Shown: positions 47,536 to 57,349 of the stretch, piece by piece
How the letters are laid out: every line of letters begins with the position of its first letter
How positions within the stretch are numbered: position 1 is the first letter of the stretch
From: Cytobacillus pseudoceanisediminis
GTDB lineage: Bacteria > Bacillota > Bacilli > Bacillales > Cytobacillaceae
Reading direction: 5' to 3'
Assembly: GCF_023516215.1 (NCBI RefSeq)
Contig: NZ_CP097349.1
Span: 4,864,001 to 4,928,000, forward strand
Length of the DNA: 64,000 bases
The notes under the pieces: model-generated
What the model was told of the DNA's origin: nothing
Databases searched by the model: none
Seen by the model: the letters and a program-made list of their open reading frames with translations, nothing else
Position numbers and translations under genes: made by a program

Positions 47536-47627
47536 TCAAATTCCTAAACATAATCTTCGGAAATCGCATTCATGATATCCCTTACATTGGAGAAACTAAG
47601 CAAAAAGCGTAAAAGGGGATGGATTCA

Positions 47628-48035
47628 GTGATTGAGATACCTTCAAAAGCGGAAGGAAAGCATTTTGATTTATATAAGCTGGAGCAGGCTTTGAAGCCGA
47701 TTGGCTATTCGATTGGCGGGAACTGGGATTATGATCACGGATCTTTTGATTACAAAATTGATGATGAGGTGGGGTACCAGTTTTTAAGGGTCCCATTTAA
47801 GGCAATTGATGGGCAGCTTGATGATCCAAGCTGTACGGTGGAAATAGGCAGGCCGTTTCTGCTTTCCCATAAGTATCAGCGCGGCCTGGATGACCACGCC
47901 TATACAGGGAATTTCAGCGCCTCCTTTGATCAATTCTCGGAGCCTGTGGATAAGGATGCCAGTTTTCCGGAAGAATTCATTGATCTCGGCAAAGCGCTTG
48001 TCGAAGAGCTGGAGTCTAAATTATTAAGAGATTAA
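47628..48035 (+). CDS. yugN: YugN-type protein
   Basis: 135 residues starting IEIPSKAEGKHFDLYKLEQ, with the family block GGNWDYDHGSFDYKID and RPFLLSHKYQRGLD. Function unknown. I prefer GTG 47628, 9 bases after AAAAGGGG, because ATG 47619 abuts that site. It overlaps the end of yugO by 4 bases, tail to tail, as B. subtilis yugN and yugO are adjacent. Confidence 0.85.
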   Translation: MIEIPSKAEGKHFDLYKLEQALKPIGYSIGGNWDYDHGSFDYKIDDEVGYQFLRVPFKAIDGQLDDPSCTVEIGRPFLLSHKYQRGLDDHAYTGNFSASFDQFSEPVDKDASFPEEFIDLGKALVEELESKLLRD

Positions 48036-49024
48036 CCGAGTATAACAATCAGCTGATCCTGCTGAAGAATTCTAAAAGGCTGGGGAGGATTAACCAGAGT
48101 TTCTTCCCCTCTTTTAACACCCAAAAGCAGAATGCCTTCTTTCATAAGCTCAGCACTAAGTTCAACAAAAGTCTTATTTTCCACTTCTTCTGATGCAGGC
48201 TGAAAAGTTAATTTGCGTTTATCAAGCTGTCCCAGCAAATCAAGGAATGAAGTAACAAGCTCCTGGGAAGAGACGCTGTTGATCATGACGAAGCTAGTAA
48301 GAACATTCGTTTGAACAATTTCATCGGCTCCCGCTCTTTTGGCGTTGGCTGCCTGTTCTGAAGTTAATATTTCAACAATACATTGTACATCCCGGTTTAA
48401 TCCTTTGATTGCCAATAAGGTTAATATTGAATTCATGTCAGCATGCAGTTCATCTTTGTTCTGATCAGCTGTTATAATTACTTTTTGGGCATCAAAGATA
48501 TTTGCCTTCACAAGTACATCATCTCTGTTAGCGCGACCCTGAATAAAATGTACATTATTGTGGGGAACAGGGTTAGACTTTAGTGTTTCATCTATTAAGG
48601 CAATGGAATGGTTCATCCCATCGCCTCCAAGAGTATTGACGATCTCCCTTGAGCGCTCGTTCCAGCCGATCACAACAATATGGTTTTGACCCCGATATTC
48701 GATCTTTCCTTCCAGGAAGTCATTCTGTCTGGTAACTGCTGCTGTTGCAAGTGAAATAAAATAGGTAGACAGAAAGCCCGCTCCTGTAAAAATAAGCGCA
48801 ATACCCACTATTCGCCCTGCAGTACTTTTGGGATAAAAATCTCCAAAACCGACAGTTGAAGCGGTTACAACCGCCCACCAGATTCCATCAAAAAATGTCG
48901 GAAAGGAGGAGGGTTCAATAATATGTATTAATCCGCCAAACAGAAAGATCACCATCAGGGCAATCAGCAGAATTCTGATTACTAAGGGCAAACGTATGAA
49001 ACTGTAATAGATGTGCTGAGGCAT
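48032..49024 (-). CDS. yugO: Potassium channel with RCK domain (YugO)
   Basis: 330 residues. Two membrane helices flank the pore with selectivity filter TVGFGD near residue 58. A cytosolic RCK/TrkA-N domain follows (HIVVIGWNERSREIV, then a NADH/ligand fold), then a TrkA-C part. In B. subtilis YugO is the K+ channel used for biofilm electrical signalling. ATG 49024 is 6 bases after AGGAGG; an ATG at 49045 is less well placed. No break. Confidence 0.93.
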   Translation of the reverse strand: MPQHIYYSFIRLPLVIRILLIALMVIFLFGGLIHIIEPSSFPTFFDGIWWAVVTASTVGFGDFYPKSTAGRIVGIALIFTGAGFLSTYFISLATAAVTRQNDFLEGKIEYRGQNHIVVIGWNERSREIVNTLGGDGMNHSIALIDETLKSNPVPHNNVHFIQGRANRDDVLVKANIFDAQKVIITADQNKDELHADMNSILTLLAIKGLNRDVQCIVEILTSEQAANAKRAGADEIVQTNVLTSFVMINSVSSQELVTSFLDLLGQLDKRKLTFQPASEEVENKTFVELSAELMKEGILLLGVKRGEETLVNPPQPFRILQQDQLIVILG

Positions 49025-49117
49025 ATTACCCCTCCTAAATTTCAAAAGGTTTCAGCAGCTGACTGCTAAAAAATGCCAGCTGCATAGAATATAAAAAAAG
49101 CCATGCCAGCATATACT

Positions 49118-49267
49118 TTAATTAAGTATATCGTCTATTGCACGGCTCAGCAGTTGAATGTCCTTTGATATTTCATTTTTCACGTCGTCAATCTCGCACC
49201 TTTCATATTCATCCATGAGAAGGGAGAGTTCTCTTTGTAGTATGACAGCCTCGTGTTCAAAATCCAT
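49118..49267 (-). CDS. Putative 49-residue small acidic protein
   Basis: Reads MDFEHEAVILQRELSLLMDE and ends SRAIDDILN, one long amphipathic helix with a single Cys. The ATG at 49267 is 8 bases after AAAGGAGG, an unusually good site. It has the size and helix pattern of Spo0E-like phosphatases (SQELD motif), but the motif itself is not present (SRAID instead). I therefore leave the family open. It lies upstream of and in the same direction as yugO. Confidence 0.6.
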   Translation of the reverse strand: MDFEHEAVILQRELSLLMDEYERCEIDDVKNEISKDIQLLSRAIDDILN

Positions 49268-49477
49268 GATGACTCCCTCCTTTAGGGATATATAGGACTA
49301 TCGGGCAGATAGTAAATGCCTTAGTATTGTTACATTTATGTTACCCGATTTCTTTTCCATTTAAACGGTAAATCCCTTAATAATTTGAACATGAAATTTA
49401 GAACGAATATAATTTACCCTCATATTTTGCTCGTAAACGCATCGTTTATACTAAATAGCCGGAAAGTAAAAAAACGA

Positions 49478-49508
49478 AAAAAATACCCCGGGGAAAATCC
49501 GGGGATTC
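49478..49508 (-). terminator. Intrinsic terminator of the M28 peptidase gene
   Basis: CCCCGG / CCGGGG stem. On the minus strand it is followed by a T-rich tract of seven. Confidence 0.8.
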
Positions 49509-49520
49509 TTTAAGTCAATT

Positions 49521-50879
49521 CTATTTTCGAATTAAGCTGTAAACCGAAGCGCCTATTAGATCACCGGCTTCTTTCATCCGCTCGGCACTAATGTGCTCGA
49601 TGGAATCAAGTGGTGTGTGGTAATACGGTTCAAGATTGGCAGTGGCAGGTTCTCGTCTGATAAAGTTGACTGCCGGGATTCCTGCATCATGAAAAGAAAC
49701 ATGGTCTGAAGCTCCGCGCTGATAAAGAACCAGCTCAGATGGGGTGCCAATCCGCCCGGCTGTGGCAATGGCGGCTTCTGTTGCGATATTTGCCTGGCCA
49801 TCAAGGGTATTCATGTAAATCGCAGTGGCATTTTCCCATGCTGTGCCTACCATATCCATATTGAAATTTGCGATGCTTCGCTCTATTTCATTGCCGCTCA
49901 GCTGGCTCACATAATATTGAGAACCAAGAAGACCAATCTCTTCTGCACCTACAAAAGCAAAACGCAATTCTTTGTCAGCGGGATAGCTTTTCAGGACTCT
50001 GGCCAGCTCTAAGGCAACAGCGGTTCCGGATGCGTTATCGCTAGCCCCAGGAGCAAATGGTACACTATCAAAATGTGCAGAAATGTGGACAATGTCAGTT
50101 TCCCCGCCTTTATTAGGCTTAGGGTGCTTGGTGGCAATAATATTTTGCGATCTTATGTTTTTAAAGCTCTTGACAGTCAGTGTTACCGTTTTGTTATGTG
50201 CAGCAACATCTTGAAGTAGTGCTTCTCCGCTTGCCTTTGTTATGCTTCCCACCGGAATGTCATATGGGCCTCCAATTGAAGGATTCATGGGTGCTGGCTG
50301 ATCCACATTGTTATAAATTAGAACTCCCGCAGCACCGGCATTCACTGCGTTTGTAACTTTTTCCGCAAAACTAATCTCTCCGCGTGAAATAAGTGCTATT
50401 TTTCCTTTGGCTTCCTCTGTAAAATCAGCTGCCCTGCCTAATCCAGCATCATATAATTCAGAAGTAATTCCTTCTTCAGGCGTTGATCCTGATCCGGAAG
50501 GAATGGTTATAAGAACCTCCTTCAGATCACTGGTGTGTAAATCTCCAGCCATTTTATCCGGTATGCTGAACTCTTGTGTTTCTACTGTGTAGCCATAGGA
50601 CTCCAGGCGTTTGCGTATAAAATCAGCTGCCTGCTTTTCTGCTTCTGTTCCTGCAACCCGCGGCCCTATGGTTTCAGATAAATAGCTGACATCCTCCATC
50701 ATGCGGGATGCATCGACCCTTGCAATTACCTTCTGATCAAATGCTTTGGAGCCAGGATCCAAAGCTTTACTTTGTGCTGCTTCAGCACTCTGCACAAATT
50801 GAACAGGCACTGCATACAAACTTGAAGCTGTCAGAACGGCTGCAAGCATAATTGAAGAAGCTTTCCTTCCAACTTTCAT
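49521..50879 (-). CDS. Secreted M28-family aminopeptidase with PA domain
   Basis: 452 residues. A signal peptide ends near AEA-AQS (about residue 35). A PA domain occupies roughly 130-225. The M28 catalytic domain has zinc ligands in ISAHFDS, GASDNASGTA, GAEEIGLLG, NMDMVG and PYYHTPLD. Resembles B. subtilis YwaD. It releases N-terminal residues from extracellular peptides. It is divergent from the S15 peptidase, and the M14 peptidase follows. SD AAGGAGG-like sequence precedes ATG 50879. Confidence 0.92.
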   Translation of the reverse strand: MKVGRKASSIMLAAVLTASSLYAVPVQFVQSAEAAQSKALDPGSKAFDQKVIARVDASRMMEDVSYLSETIGPRVAGTEAEKQAADFIRKRLESYGYTVETQEFSIPDKMAGDLHTSDLKEVLITIPSGSGSTPEEGITSELYDAGLGRAADFTEEAKGKIALISRGEISFAEKVTNAVNAGAAGVLIYNNVDQPAPMNPSIGGPYDIPVGSITKASGEALLQDVAAHNKTVTLTVKSFKNIRSQNIIATKHPKPNKGGETDIVHISAHFDSVPFAPGASDNASGTAVALELARVLKSYPADKELRFAFVGAEEIGLLGSQYYVSQLSGNEIERSIANFNMDMVGTAWENATAIYMNTLDGQANIATEAAIATAGRIGTPSELVLYQRGASDHVSFHDAGIPAVNFIRREPATANLEPYYHTPLDSIEHISAERMKEAGDLIGASVYSLIRK

Positions 50880-51208
50880 CTTTTATTCCTCCTCGACTAG
50901 TAATCCAGCTATATGTATTCGCTTACATATCTCCGCTTCCTTTAATAAAGAGTTAAAACGATTCTATTAGACTAGCAGATATTTCAGATGTGTGAGAAAA
51001 GTAAGATTCTGCCTTTTCGAATTGTAAAAAATGGTAGATTTAAAGTACTAAATCTGGACAGCAGACATGTAAAATCATGACCTTTGAAGGAGACTGATAG
51101 TTTATGATCATATGCAACTAGAAAAATACAGGTCTTTCGACTATCGAAACTTACGTACTTTTGATTTATTCTGAAAATTATAACATTATTTTAAATAGGG
51201 GGATTTTT
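50880..51208. other. Divergent intergenic region between M28 and S15 peptidase genes
   Basis: About 330 bases, AT-rich. It must hold promoters for both peptidase genes. I see no supported gene, riboswitch or clear operator. Confidence 0.3.
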
Positions 51209-53025
51209 ATGAAAAAAGCTGCATTAAAAGTGGTCATGGCCTCAGTTATCGTTTTCCCGCTAATTGCAGGAGGGATTTTGCCTGCAGCAGGTAAAGACAA
51301 TCAAAGCAGCATGGCCTTGGCTGAATCTCGGATTAAAGTCGAAAATGGCATGACACAGCCCATTTTTTCTCTGGATGATGCCATTGTCGAAAGAGTATTT
51401 GTTGAAACAGCAACTGACAGTGATGGAGATGGAAAGCTGGATCGAATACGTGCTGATATTATCAGGCCAAAGGAAACAGAGGAAGGTTTAAAGGTTCCTG
51501 TTATTTATGAAATGAGTCCTTACCGTTCTGGAATTAAAGGTGTCCCGGTTTATGACGTGGATACAGAACTGAACTCTGTACCCAAGAAAGGGAAAAGCAA
51601 AGGTGAAAAAGGTAACCCTCAGGCAAATCTCCCAGGTTATTATGATGACTATTTTGTACCAAGAGGCTACGCGGTTGTTCTTGCAGAAAGTGTAGGGACA
51701 GGCTTGTCGGATGGATGTCCTACAACCGGCGATGAGCATGAGATCCTTGGAACTCGTGCTGTAATCGATTGGCTGAATGGCAGAACGAAAGCTTTTAATG
51801 CAGAGGGACAGGAAATACAAGCTGATTGGTCAACAGGGAATGTGGGGATGACAGGAGTATCTTATAATGGAACACTCCCTAATGCTGTGGCAGCAACAGG
51901 AGTTGAAGGCCTGAAAACGATTGTGCCAATAGCGGCCATAAGCAGCTGGTATGACTATTATCGTTCGAATGGTGCTGTGATAGCACCAGGCGGATACCAG
52001 GGGAAGATGCGGATAACATGGCAGAAGCCATTTTAACCAGGCAAAACCCTGAAGCTTGCAGCAATGTCATAAAAGGATTAACGGAAGGCCAGGACAGGGA
52101 AACCGGGGATTACAACGAATTCTGGAGTAAAAGGGATTATACAAAGGATGCTGATCAGGTTAAAGCAAGTGTCTTTATTGTCCATGGGTTAAATGACTGG
52201 AATGTTAAAACAAAGCATTTTTCAGATTGGTGGCAAGCGCTTGGCGATAATAATGTTCCCAGAAAAATGTGGCTTCATCAAGGCGGCCATTCCAGCCCAT
52301 ACAGCTTCAGACGCGATGTATGGCTACCAACTTTAAATAAATGGTTTGATTACTGGCTCTATGATATTAAAAATAATGTCATGGATGAACCAATGGTTGA
52401 CATCCAGAGGGAGGATAAAACATGGCATACTGAGGCAAACTGGCCGGCTAAGGGAACCTCTGACGCAAAATTGCATTTTAAACCGGCTTCCGATGGAGGG
52501 GGCAGCTTAGAACTGCATCCTGTACCGAACAAGAATAAGGAGAATCAGCATTTTGTGGATGATGCCACAATCAAGGCTGAAGAATTGGCCCTGAATCCTG
52601 ATTCTTCATTACCTCATAGGCTCGTCTATTTGACGCCTCCATTAGAAAACGACATTCGGATGAGCGGAACCCCGGAAATTCAAATTCGTGCAAGCATTGA
52701 CCGGAAAACGGCCAACTTAACTGCCCTCCTTGTTAAATATGGGGAAGGAAAGCCGGAAATTGTTACTAGAGGGTGGATGGATCCGCAAAACCTTCACAGT
52801 GAAAATAGATCTTCAGGACTGACGCCGGACCGTGAATACACTTTTACATGGGATATGCAGCCGGATGATTATGTATTTAAAAAAGGTGATCGTATGGGAG
52901 TAGTAGTTCTATCAAGTGATTATAACTATACAATCAGACCTGGGGCAGGCACGAAAATAACCATCGACCCGGAGAGAAGCCATATAATGCTTCCTGTGCA
53001 AGGTGGAGTTAAAGCATTTAAGTAG
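51209..53025 (+). CDS. Secreted Xaa-Pro dipeptidyl-peptidase (S15/CocE family), frameshifted
   Basis: About 606 residues after repair. The signal peptide (KKAALKVVMASVIVFPLIAG) implies export. The alpha/beta-hydrolase core has the nucleophile GVSYNGTL near 225, the acid in HGLNDWNV and His in HQGGHSSP. A C-terminal jelly-roll typical of S15 follows. The frames join if the G4 run at 52000-52003 has a fifth base, giving YQGEDADNMAEAIL. A typical member cleaves X-Pro dipeptides from peptides; an ester or acyl hydrolase role is possible. GGGGGA is 5 bases before the ATG at 51209. Confidence 0.88.
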
Positions 53026-53032
53026 AAAAATA

Positions 53033-53070
53033 GAAGGGATCATTTCTGGGTCCCTCTTTTCTTTTTAGGA
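53033..53070 (+). terminator. Weak terminator of the S15 gene
   Basis: AGGGATC / GGTCCCT-like stem with an internal loop, followed by TTTTCTTTTT. Confidence 0.5.
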
Positions 53071-53159
53071 AAATAGTTGCATTGCCACAATTGAATACAT
53101 TGAATTAAAATAAAACCTATCTCATAAATATACAAAACTATTGCATCTGGAGGTACATA

Positions 53160-55535
53160 ATGAATAAAAAGAAAGCTTTATCAGGAGTTTTGGCAGCGGG
53201 TATTTTGGCATCTGTTCCTTTAAGTGCTGCTCATGCGATCAGCCCAAAGTGGGTCAATGTTAATGTGTCAGAGGAAAAGGAAGGAAGTTTATTCAATAGC
53301 GAAAACTATGACTTTATGAAATTCTCAGTAATAGGGACAAAACTTGCAGAAATTGAAAAACAGTCTAATAGAGTGAAGGTGGAGGTAAAAGGTACTTCCG
53401 CGGATGGATACCCTCTATATGTCGTGACCATTGCAGATCCGGGTGCTCAGGGCAAGTTCGGTAAAATTCAGGCCTTAAGAAAGCAAATGTTCAAAAATCC
53501 GGAGAAAGCCCAGGATTGGATTGCTGATAACCCGGACTTTAAAGTGCCAATCATGATCAATGGGTCGATCCATGGGACAGAGTTTGTGGGAAGCGATGCT
53601 GTGATGCAGCTTATTGAACGTTTTGCCACACAGAATGACGAGGAAACAAAGGAGATTCTGGACAATAATATCCTTATTTTTAACGTGGTGCAGAACCCGG
53701 ATGGCCGTGTGGATGCGACCCGTTTTAATGGCGAAGGAATTGATTTGAACCGTGATTTTATCACGCAATCACAGCCTGAAACGCAAGAAACCGTGTCTCT
53801 TATTAAAGAGTGGAATCCGATGGTCTTCCTGGATACTCACGGATATGTGAAAAATTATGCACCAAACAAACAGGGTTTGATTGAACCTTGTACACCTCCG
53901 CATAATCCTAACTATGAATATGATTTATATCAAAAATGGGCTAATCATCAGGCAGAAGCAATGGAAGCAGAAATTATGGGAGACAAGGCTCTTTACACAG
54001 GCACCCTGTATAAAGAAATGGATGGTGCATATATTCCGCAGCGGGATGATTCCGCCGGCTGGGACGATTATCCGCCAATTTTCACCCCGATGTATGCCAT
54101 GTATCATGGTGCTTATGGCCATACCCTTGAAGCTCCGACAAATGACGAAGACGGCGTCCGCTGGATGTACAATGCCATTATGGGAGCACTGAAATATTCA
54201 ACCGATAACAAGGAAGCAATGATTACAGACCAAATTGAAATGTTTAAGCGCGGCATTAATTTTGATCATCCTTTTCATGAAGAAGGGCATTTCCCGAAAG
54301 CATATATTCTTCCAGTGAATGAGGAAGATCCAACCGCAGTAAATAAGGCTGTTAATCATTTAATTAAGAATGATATCGAGGTTGTTCAGGCGTCAAAAGC
54401 ATTTGCAGCAGACGGCAATTCCTATCCAAAGGGCACTTACATCGTTCCAATGGATCAGGCAAAGGCAGGTCTGGCAAACACCATGCTGTGGGATGGTGAG
54501 GATATAACAGATGATACACCGGCCATGTATGATATTTCTGCCTGGAGTCTTCCAGAACTATGGGGCTTTGAAGCAATCGCTGTTCAAAATGATGTAAAGG
54601 CAGCGGCAACAAAGGTGAATAATGTGAAAGAACAGGGTTCACTAAGCGGAAAAGGGCCATTTATTATTCCGAACAGCTCAGTGAAAGCAGTTCAGCTTGT
54701 GAACGAATTGCTTAAGCAGGGGGTTATGGTTAAACGAGACAGCGAAGGAAACTTCTATGCTGAAGGATCAGCAAGTGCTATTTCAGCGGCTGTTAAAGAG
54801 TCCGGCCTAGATATCATGTCAGGAAGTGTTCCTGCAGATGCAGAGACAATTAAAGAAATGAGTGTAGGCATTTTAAAAGATGGAGGGATGAACAAAGCGC
54901 AATCTCATTCAGGCACGAAACTGGCTCTTGAGAGATTAGGCTTTAGTGTAACGGAATTGACTCCAGCGGAGGTTGCAAATACTGGCCTTGCTTCCCATGA
55001 TGTCTTTGTTTACAGTGGAACGGAAAATTTAATTTCTTTGAATTTGAGTAATGCCAATAAAGAATTTGGCCTTAAAAATCAGGAAGAACTGGCTGCATTT
55101 AAAGCAAATGTAGAAAAGTTCGTTTCTGAAGGAGGAAAATATATTGCTGTAGGTGCCGGTGCTTCCCGTGCAACAAAGACCCTGGGCCTGACAGATGATA
55201 TTATCAATACTGGAGGATCCAATAGCAACGGAATTATTAAGGTAGATTATAAAGGCACTGGCGCAACAGCAGGCTACAGTAGAGATGATCTTGGATTCGT
55301 TTACCGTCCAGTCTGGTATACGGGCACAGAGAATGATGACGTGCTTGCAGCCATTGCTGATGAAGAAAACTTCTTCGTAGCGGGACACTGGAAAAACCGC
55401 AGTGCTGCACAGGGCCAGGCCATCATGGTGAAAGAGCAGGATAAGGATGTTACACTAATTGGCCTTGAAGCCGGCTTCCGTGATCATACTGATTACCTCT
55501 TCCGATTGCTTTCAAATTCTATTTTTGAAAAGTAA
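53160..55535 (+). CDS. Secreted M14-family zinc carboxypeptidase
   Basis: 791 residues. The signal peptide ends at AAHA (about residue 26). The M14 catalytic domain (about 50-400) has the zinc ligands in GSIHGTEFVG (His and Glu) and the third His in FLDTHGYV. The catalytic Glu is expected in the TLEAPTNDE segment. The long C-terminal half (about 400-791) is beta-rich and of unknown function, as in other large Bacillus M14 proteins. It cleaves C-terminal residues of peptides. It has a good GGAGG site and no frameshift. It follows the S15 gene with 134 bases between. Confidence 0.92.
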   Translation: MNKKKALSGVLAAGILASVPLSAAHAISPKWVNVNVSEEKEGSLFNSENYDFMKFSVIGTKLAEIEKQSNRVKVEVKGTSADGYPLYVVTIADPGAQGKFGKIQALRKQMFKNPEKAQDWIADNPDFKVPIMINGSIHGTEFVGSDAVMQLIERFATQNDEETKEILDNNILIFNVVQNPDGRVDATRFNGEGIDLNRDFITQSQPETQETVSLIKEWNPMVFLDTHGYVKNYAPNKQGLIEPCTPPHNPNYEYDLYQKWANHQAEAMEAEIMGDKALYTGTLYKEMDGAYIPQRDDSAGWDDYPPIFTPMYAMYHGAYGHTLEAPTNDEDGVRWMYNAIMGALKYSTDNKEAMITDQIEMFKRGINFDHPFHEEGHFPKAYILPVNEEDPTAVNKAVNHLIKNDIEVVQASKAFAADGNSYPKGTYIVPMDQAKAGLANTMLWDGEDITDDTPAMYDISAWSLPELWGFEAIAVQNDVKAAATKVNNVKEQGSLSGKGPFIIPNSSVKAVQLVNELLKQGVMVKRDSEGNFYAEGSASAISAAVKESGLDIMSGSVPADAETIKEMSVGILKDGGMNKAQSHSGTKLALERLGFSVTELTPAEVANTGLASHDVFVYSGTENLISLNLSNANKEFGLKNQEELAAFKANVEKFVSEGGKYIAVGAGASRATKTLGLTDDIINTGGSNSNGIIKVDYKGTGATAGYSRDDLGFVYRPVWYTGTENDDVLAAIADEENFFVAGHWKNRSAAQGQAIMVKEQDKDVTLIGLEAGFRDHTDYLFRLLSNSIFEK

Positions 55536-55640
55536 AGTCCCCTTAGGGAGTACCCATTCAGTTTCGGGAGGAACGTATCATTTGACTAATGGATGATTGA
55601 ATCATATAATTAAGTTAACAAAATAGTTCGGATTCTTCCT

Positions 55641-55756
55641 GAAGGGGAGTAGCTGTTAAGTAGAGTCGTCAATACGAGATGATAAATCTCCGGCTTTACT
55701 GGCAACACAACGTTGCTTGCGAGACCTTTACCATTAATTTGGTAAGGTCTCTTTTG
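55641..55756 (+). ncRNA. yybP-ykoY (Mn2+) riboswitch with terminator platform
   Basis: Contains the conserved features of this class: GGGGAGTAG at 55644, the CTCCGGCTTTACTGGC block and GCGAGACCTTTACC, ending in a perfect 11-bp stem (GAGACCTTTACC / GGTAAGGTCTC, 55721-55751) and TTTTG. Known members respond to Mn2+ and control Mn exporters or P-type ATPases. Here the next gene, kinase-like, begins 78 bases after the element. Confidence 0.85.
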
Positions 55757-55759
55757 TTT

Positions 55760-55802
55760 AAAAGGCACTGAGACCAATAAATGGTTCAGTGCCTTTTATT
55801 TT
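55760..55802 (+). terminator. Second terminator directly after the riboswitch
   Basis: AAAAGGCACTGA / TCAGTGCCTTTT, a perfect 12-bp stem with TTATTTTT. It sits 9 bases after the riboswitch's own terminator, with no gene between. Confidence 0.8.
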
Positions 55803-55833
55803 TAGGGGAGAGTCTGGAACAGGGAGGTTTAAA

Positions 55834-56448
55834 ATGAAACCATATCAAAAGCTTGCAGAAAGTGTGAAATTTTCCAGGAGCCTTAATTGGACCAGACTTC
55901 TTGAGAAAGATGACAGCTTGGAATTTATAGGAGCAGGAAGAAGTGCATTTGCCTTTAGGATAAAAGGAACTAATCTTGTATTAAAAGTATTTTTCCCTGA
56001 GTTTAAGAAAATTGCCAGGGAAGAGGCGGAAATTTACAAGGCGCTCCCTGACCACCCATATTACCCATCTCTGTATGGGTCTGGAGATAACTATATTGTG
56101 ATTGATTATGTACAGGGTTTGACTCTCTTTGAATGTCTCGCAAAGGGAGTCCCGATAGAAGAGGAGAAAATCAGGCAGATAGATGAGGCTTTAAAGCTTG
56201 CGAGGGAAAAAGGGCTGAACCCTTCGGATATCCACTTGCGCAATATTATTCTTACAGATGATGGCCATATTAAGATCATTGATGTTGCCCGATTTAAACA
56301 GACGAAGAATTGTACACAGTGGGACGACTTGAAGCATGCATTCTATAAATTTTACAGAAAAAAATATTTTCCAAAGAAGATTCCTGTATTAATCATGAAT
56401 ACGATTGCGGCTCTTTATAAAAAACGGATTGTCCGGATGGGTTCCTAA
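55834..56448 (+). CDS. Atypical serine/threonine kinase-like protein (YrzF type)
   Basis: 204 residues, about half the size of a full kinase, with a recognisable N lobe. The glycine loop is FIGAGRSAFAFRIKG near 30, the ATP-anchoring Lys in LVLKVF near 50, the catalytic loop as NPSDIHLRNIIL near 135 and a DFG-like IDVARF. The usual HRD is changed to SDIH, as in small Bacillus YrzF/YbdM-like proteins. Activity is unproven. It follows the Mn2+ riboswitch and two terminators, so expression may depend on read-through or its own promoter. ATG 55834 follows GGGAGG by 6 bases. Confidence 0.78.
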   Translation: MKPYQKLAESVKFSRSLNWTRLLEKDDSLEFIGAGRSAFAFRIKGTNLVLKVFFPEFKKIAREEAEIYKALPDHPYYPSLYGSGDNYIVIDYVQGLTLFECLAKGVPIEEEKIRQIDEALKLAREKGLNPSDIHLRNIILTDDGHIKIIDVARFKQTKNCTQWDDLKHAFYKFYRKKYFPKKIPVLIMNTIAALYKKRIVRMGS

Positions 56449-56520
56449 ACAGTTCATTTGATATAGCATTTTTCTTTTGAAATAATAAATATCACAAAAA
56501 CACAGAAAGGGGCGGTATCC

Positions 56521-57165
56521 ATGAAAGTTCTAATCGTCGGAGCAAACGGACAAATCGGAAAGCAGCTGGTAAAGCTTATTAAAGAAGAAGATAAACATAC
56601 AGTACGAGCGATGATCAGAAAAGAAGAGCAGGCCCGGCAGTTTGAAGATATGGGTGTTGAGACGGCAGTTGCAAGTCTTGAAGGAACGGTTGATGAATTG
56701 GCTGAAGCTGCCAAAGGCTGTGATGCAATTGTGTTTACTGCAGGTTCAGGCGGACATACAGGCTATGACAAAACTCTGCTGATTGACCTTGATGGAGCTG
56801 TAATAACAATAGAAGCGGCGGAGAAGGCTGGTGTGGATCGGTTTGTTATGGTCAGCGCTATTCAGGCGAATAATCGTGATAATTGGAGTGAAACGATCAA
56901 GCCTTATTACGCGGCAAAGCACTATGCCGACAGAATTCTGGAAAACAGCAGCTTGAACTACACTATCGTTCGTCCAGGCGGCCTGACAGATGAAGCCGGA
57001 ACCGGCAAAATCAAAGCAGCAGAAAATTTGGAGCGTGGCTTCATTCCCCGTGAGGATGTAGCCAAAACCCTGTACGCTGTCCTGGATAAAGAGAACACCT
57101 ATAAACGTGCATTTGACCTGGTATCAGGTGAAGAAGATGCAGAAACTGCAGTGAATAATTTATAA
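56521..57165 (+). CDS. NAD(P)-binding SDR-like oxidoreductase (YhfK type)
   Basis: 214 residues of the atypical SDR family: GANGQIGKQL nucleotide loop at residue 7, then a Rossmann core with FTAGSGGHTG and IVRPGGLTDEAG. B. subtilis YhfK is similar. Substrate unknown. It stands alone with its own ribosome site (GAAAGGGG) and terminator. Confidence 0.88.
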   Translation: MKVLIVGANGQIGKQLVKLIKEEDKHTVRAMIRKEEQARQFEDMGVETAVASLEGTVDELAEAAKGCDAIVFTAGSGGHTGYDKTLLIDLDGAVITIEAAEKAGVDRFVMVSAIQANNRDNWSETIKPYYAAKHYADRILENSSLNYTIVRPGGLTDEAGTGKIKAAENLERGFIPREDVAKTLYAVLDKENTYKRAFDLVSGEEDAETAVNNL

Positions 57166-57171
57166 CTCTTG

Positions 57172-57198
57172 CCCGGTGTGTATGCACCGGGTTTTTTA
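57172..57198 (+). terminator. Intrinsic terminator of the SDR gene
   Basis: CCCGGTG / CACCGGG, 6-nt loop, T6. Confidence 0.88.
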
Positions 57199-57332
57199 TT
57201 GGCAAAATCAAGTATATATTGTGCCGTTTAGAGAAGATTAAATTATAAAACACAGGTGTCTGCCCATAAGAAAAGGGTAAAAATTATATTGCTTATGGCT
57301 ATTTATACGCCAAAACACATATAAGTTACAGG

Positions 57333-57349
57333 CATTGGAAATTCCAATG
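57333..57349. other. 17-bp perfect palindrome upstream of the cyd operon
   Basis: CATTGGAA A TTCCAATG, with GG/CC flanks and T-rich downstream sequence. It could be a terminator-like hairpin or an operator. It lies about 180 bases before the first cyd reading frame. The rest of 57199-57514 has no supported gene and no clear Rex site. Confidence 0.4.

Noticed and set aside
49118..49267. Calling the 49-residue protein Spo0E
   Set aside because: Length and helix fit, but the SQELD signature is not present.
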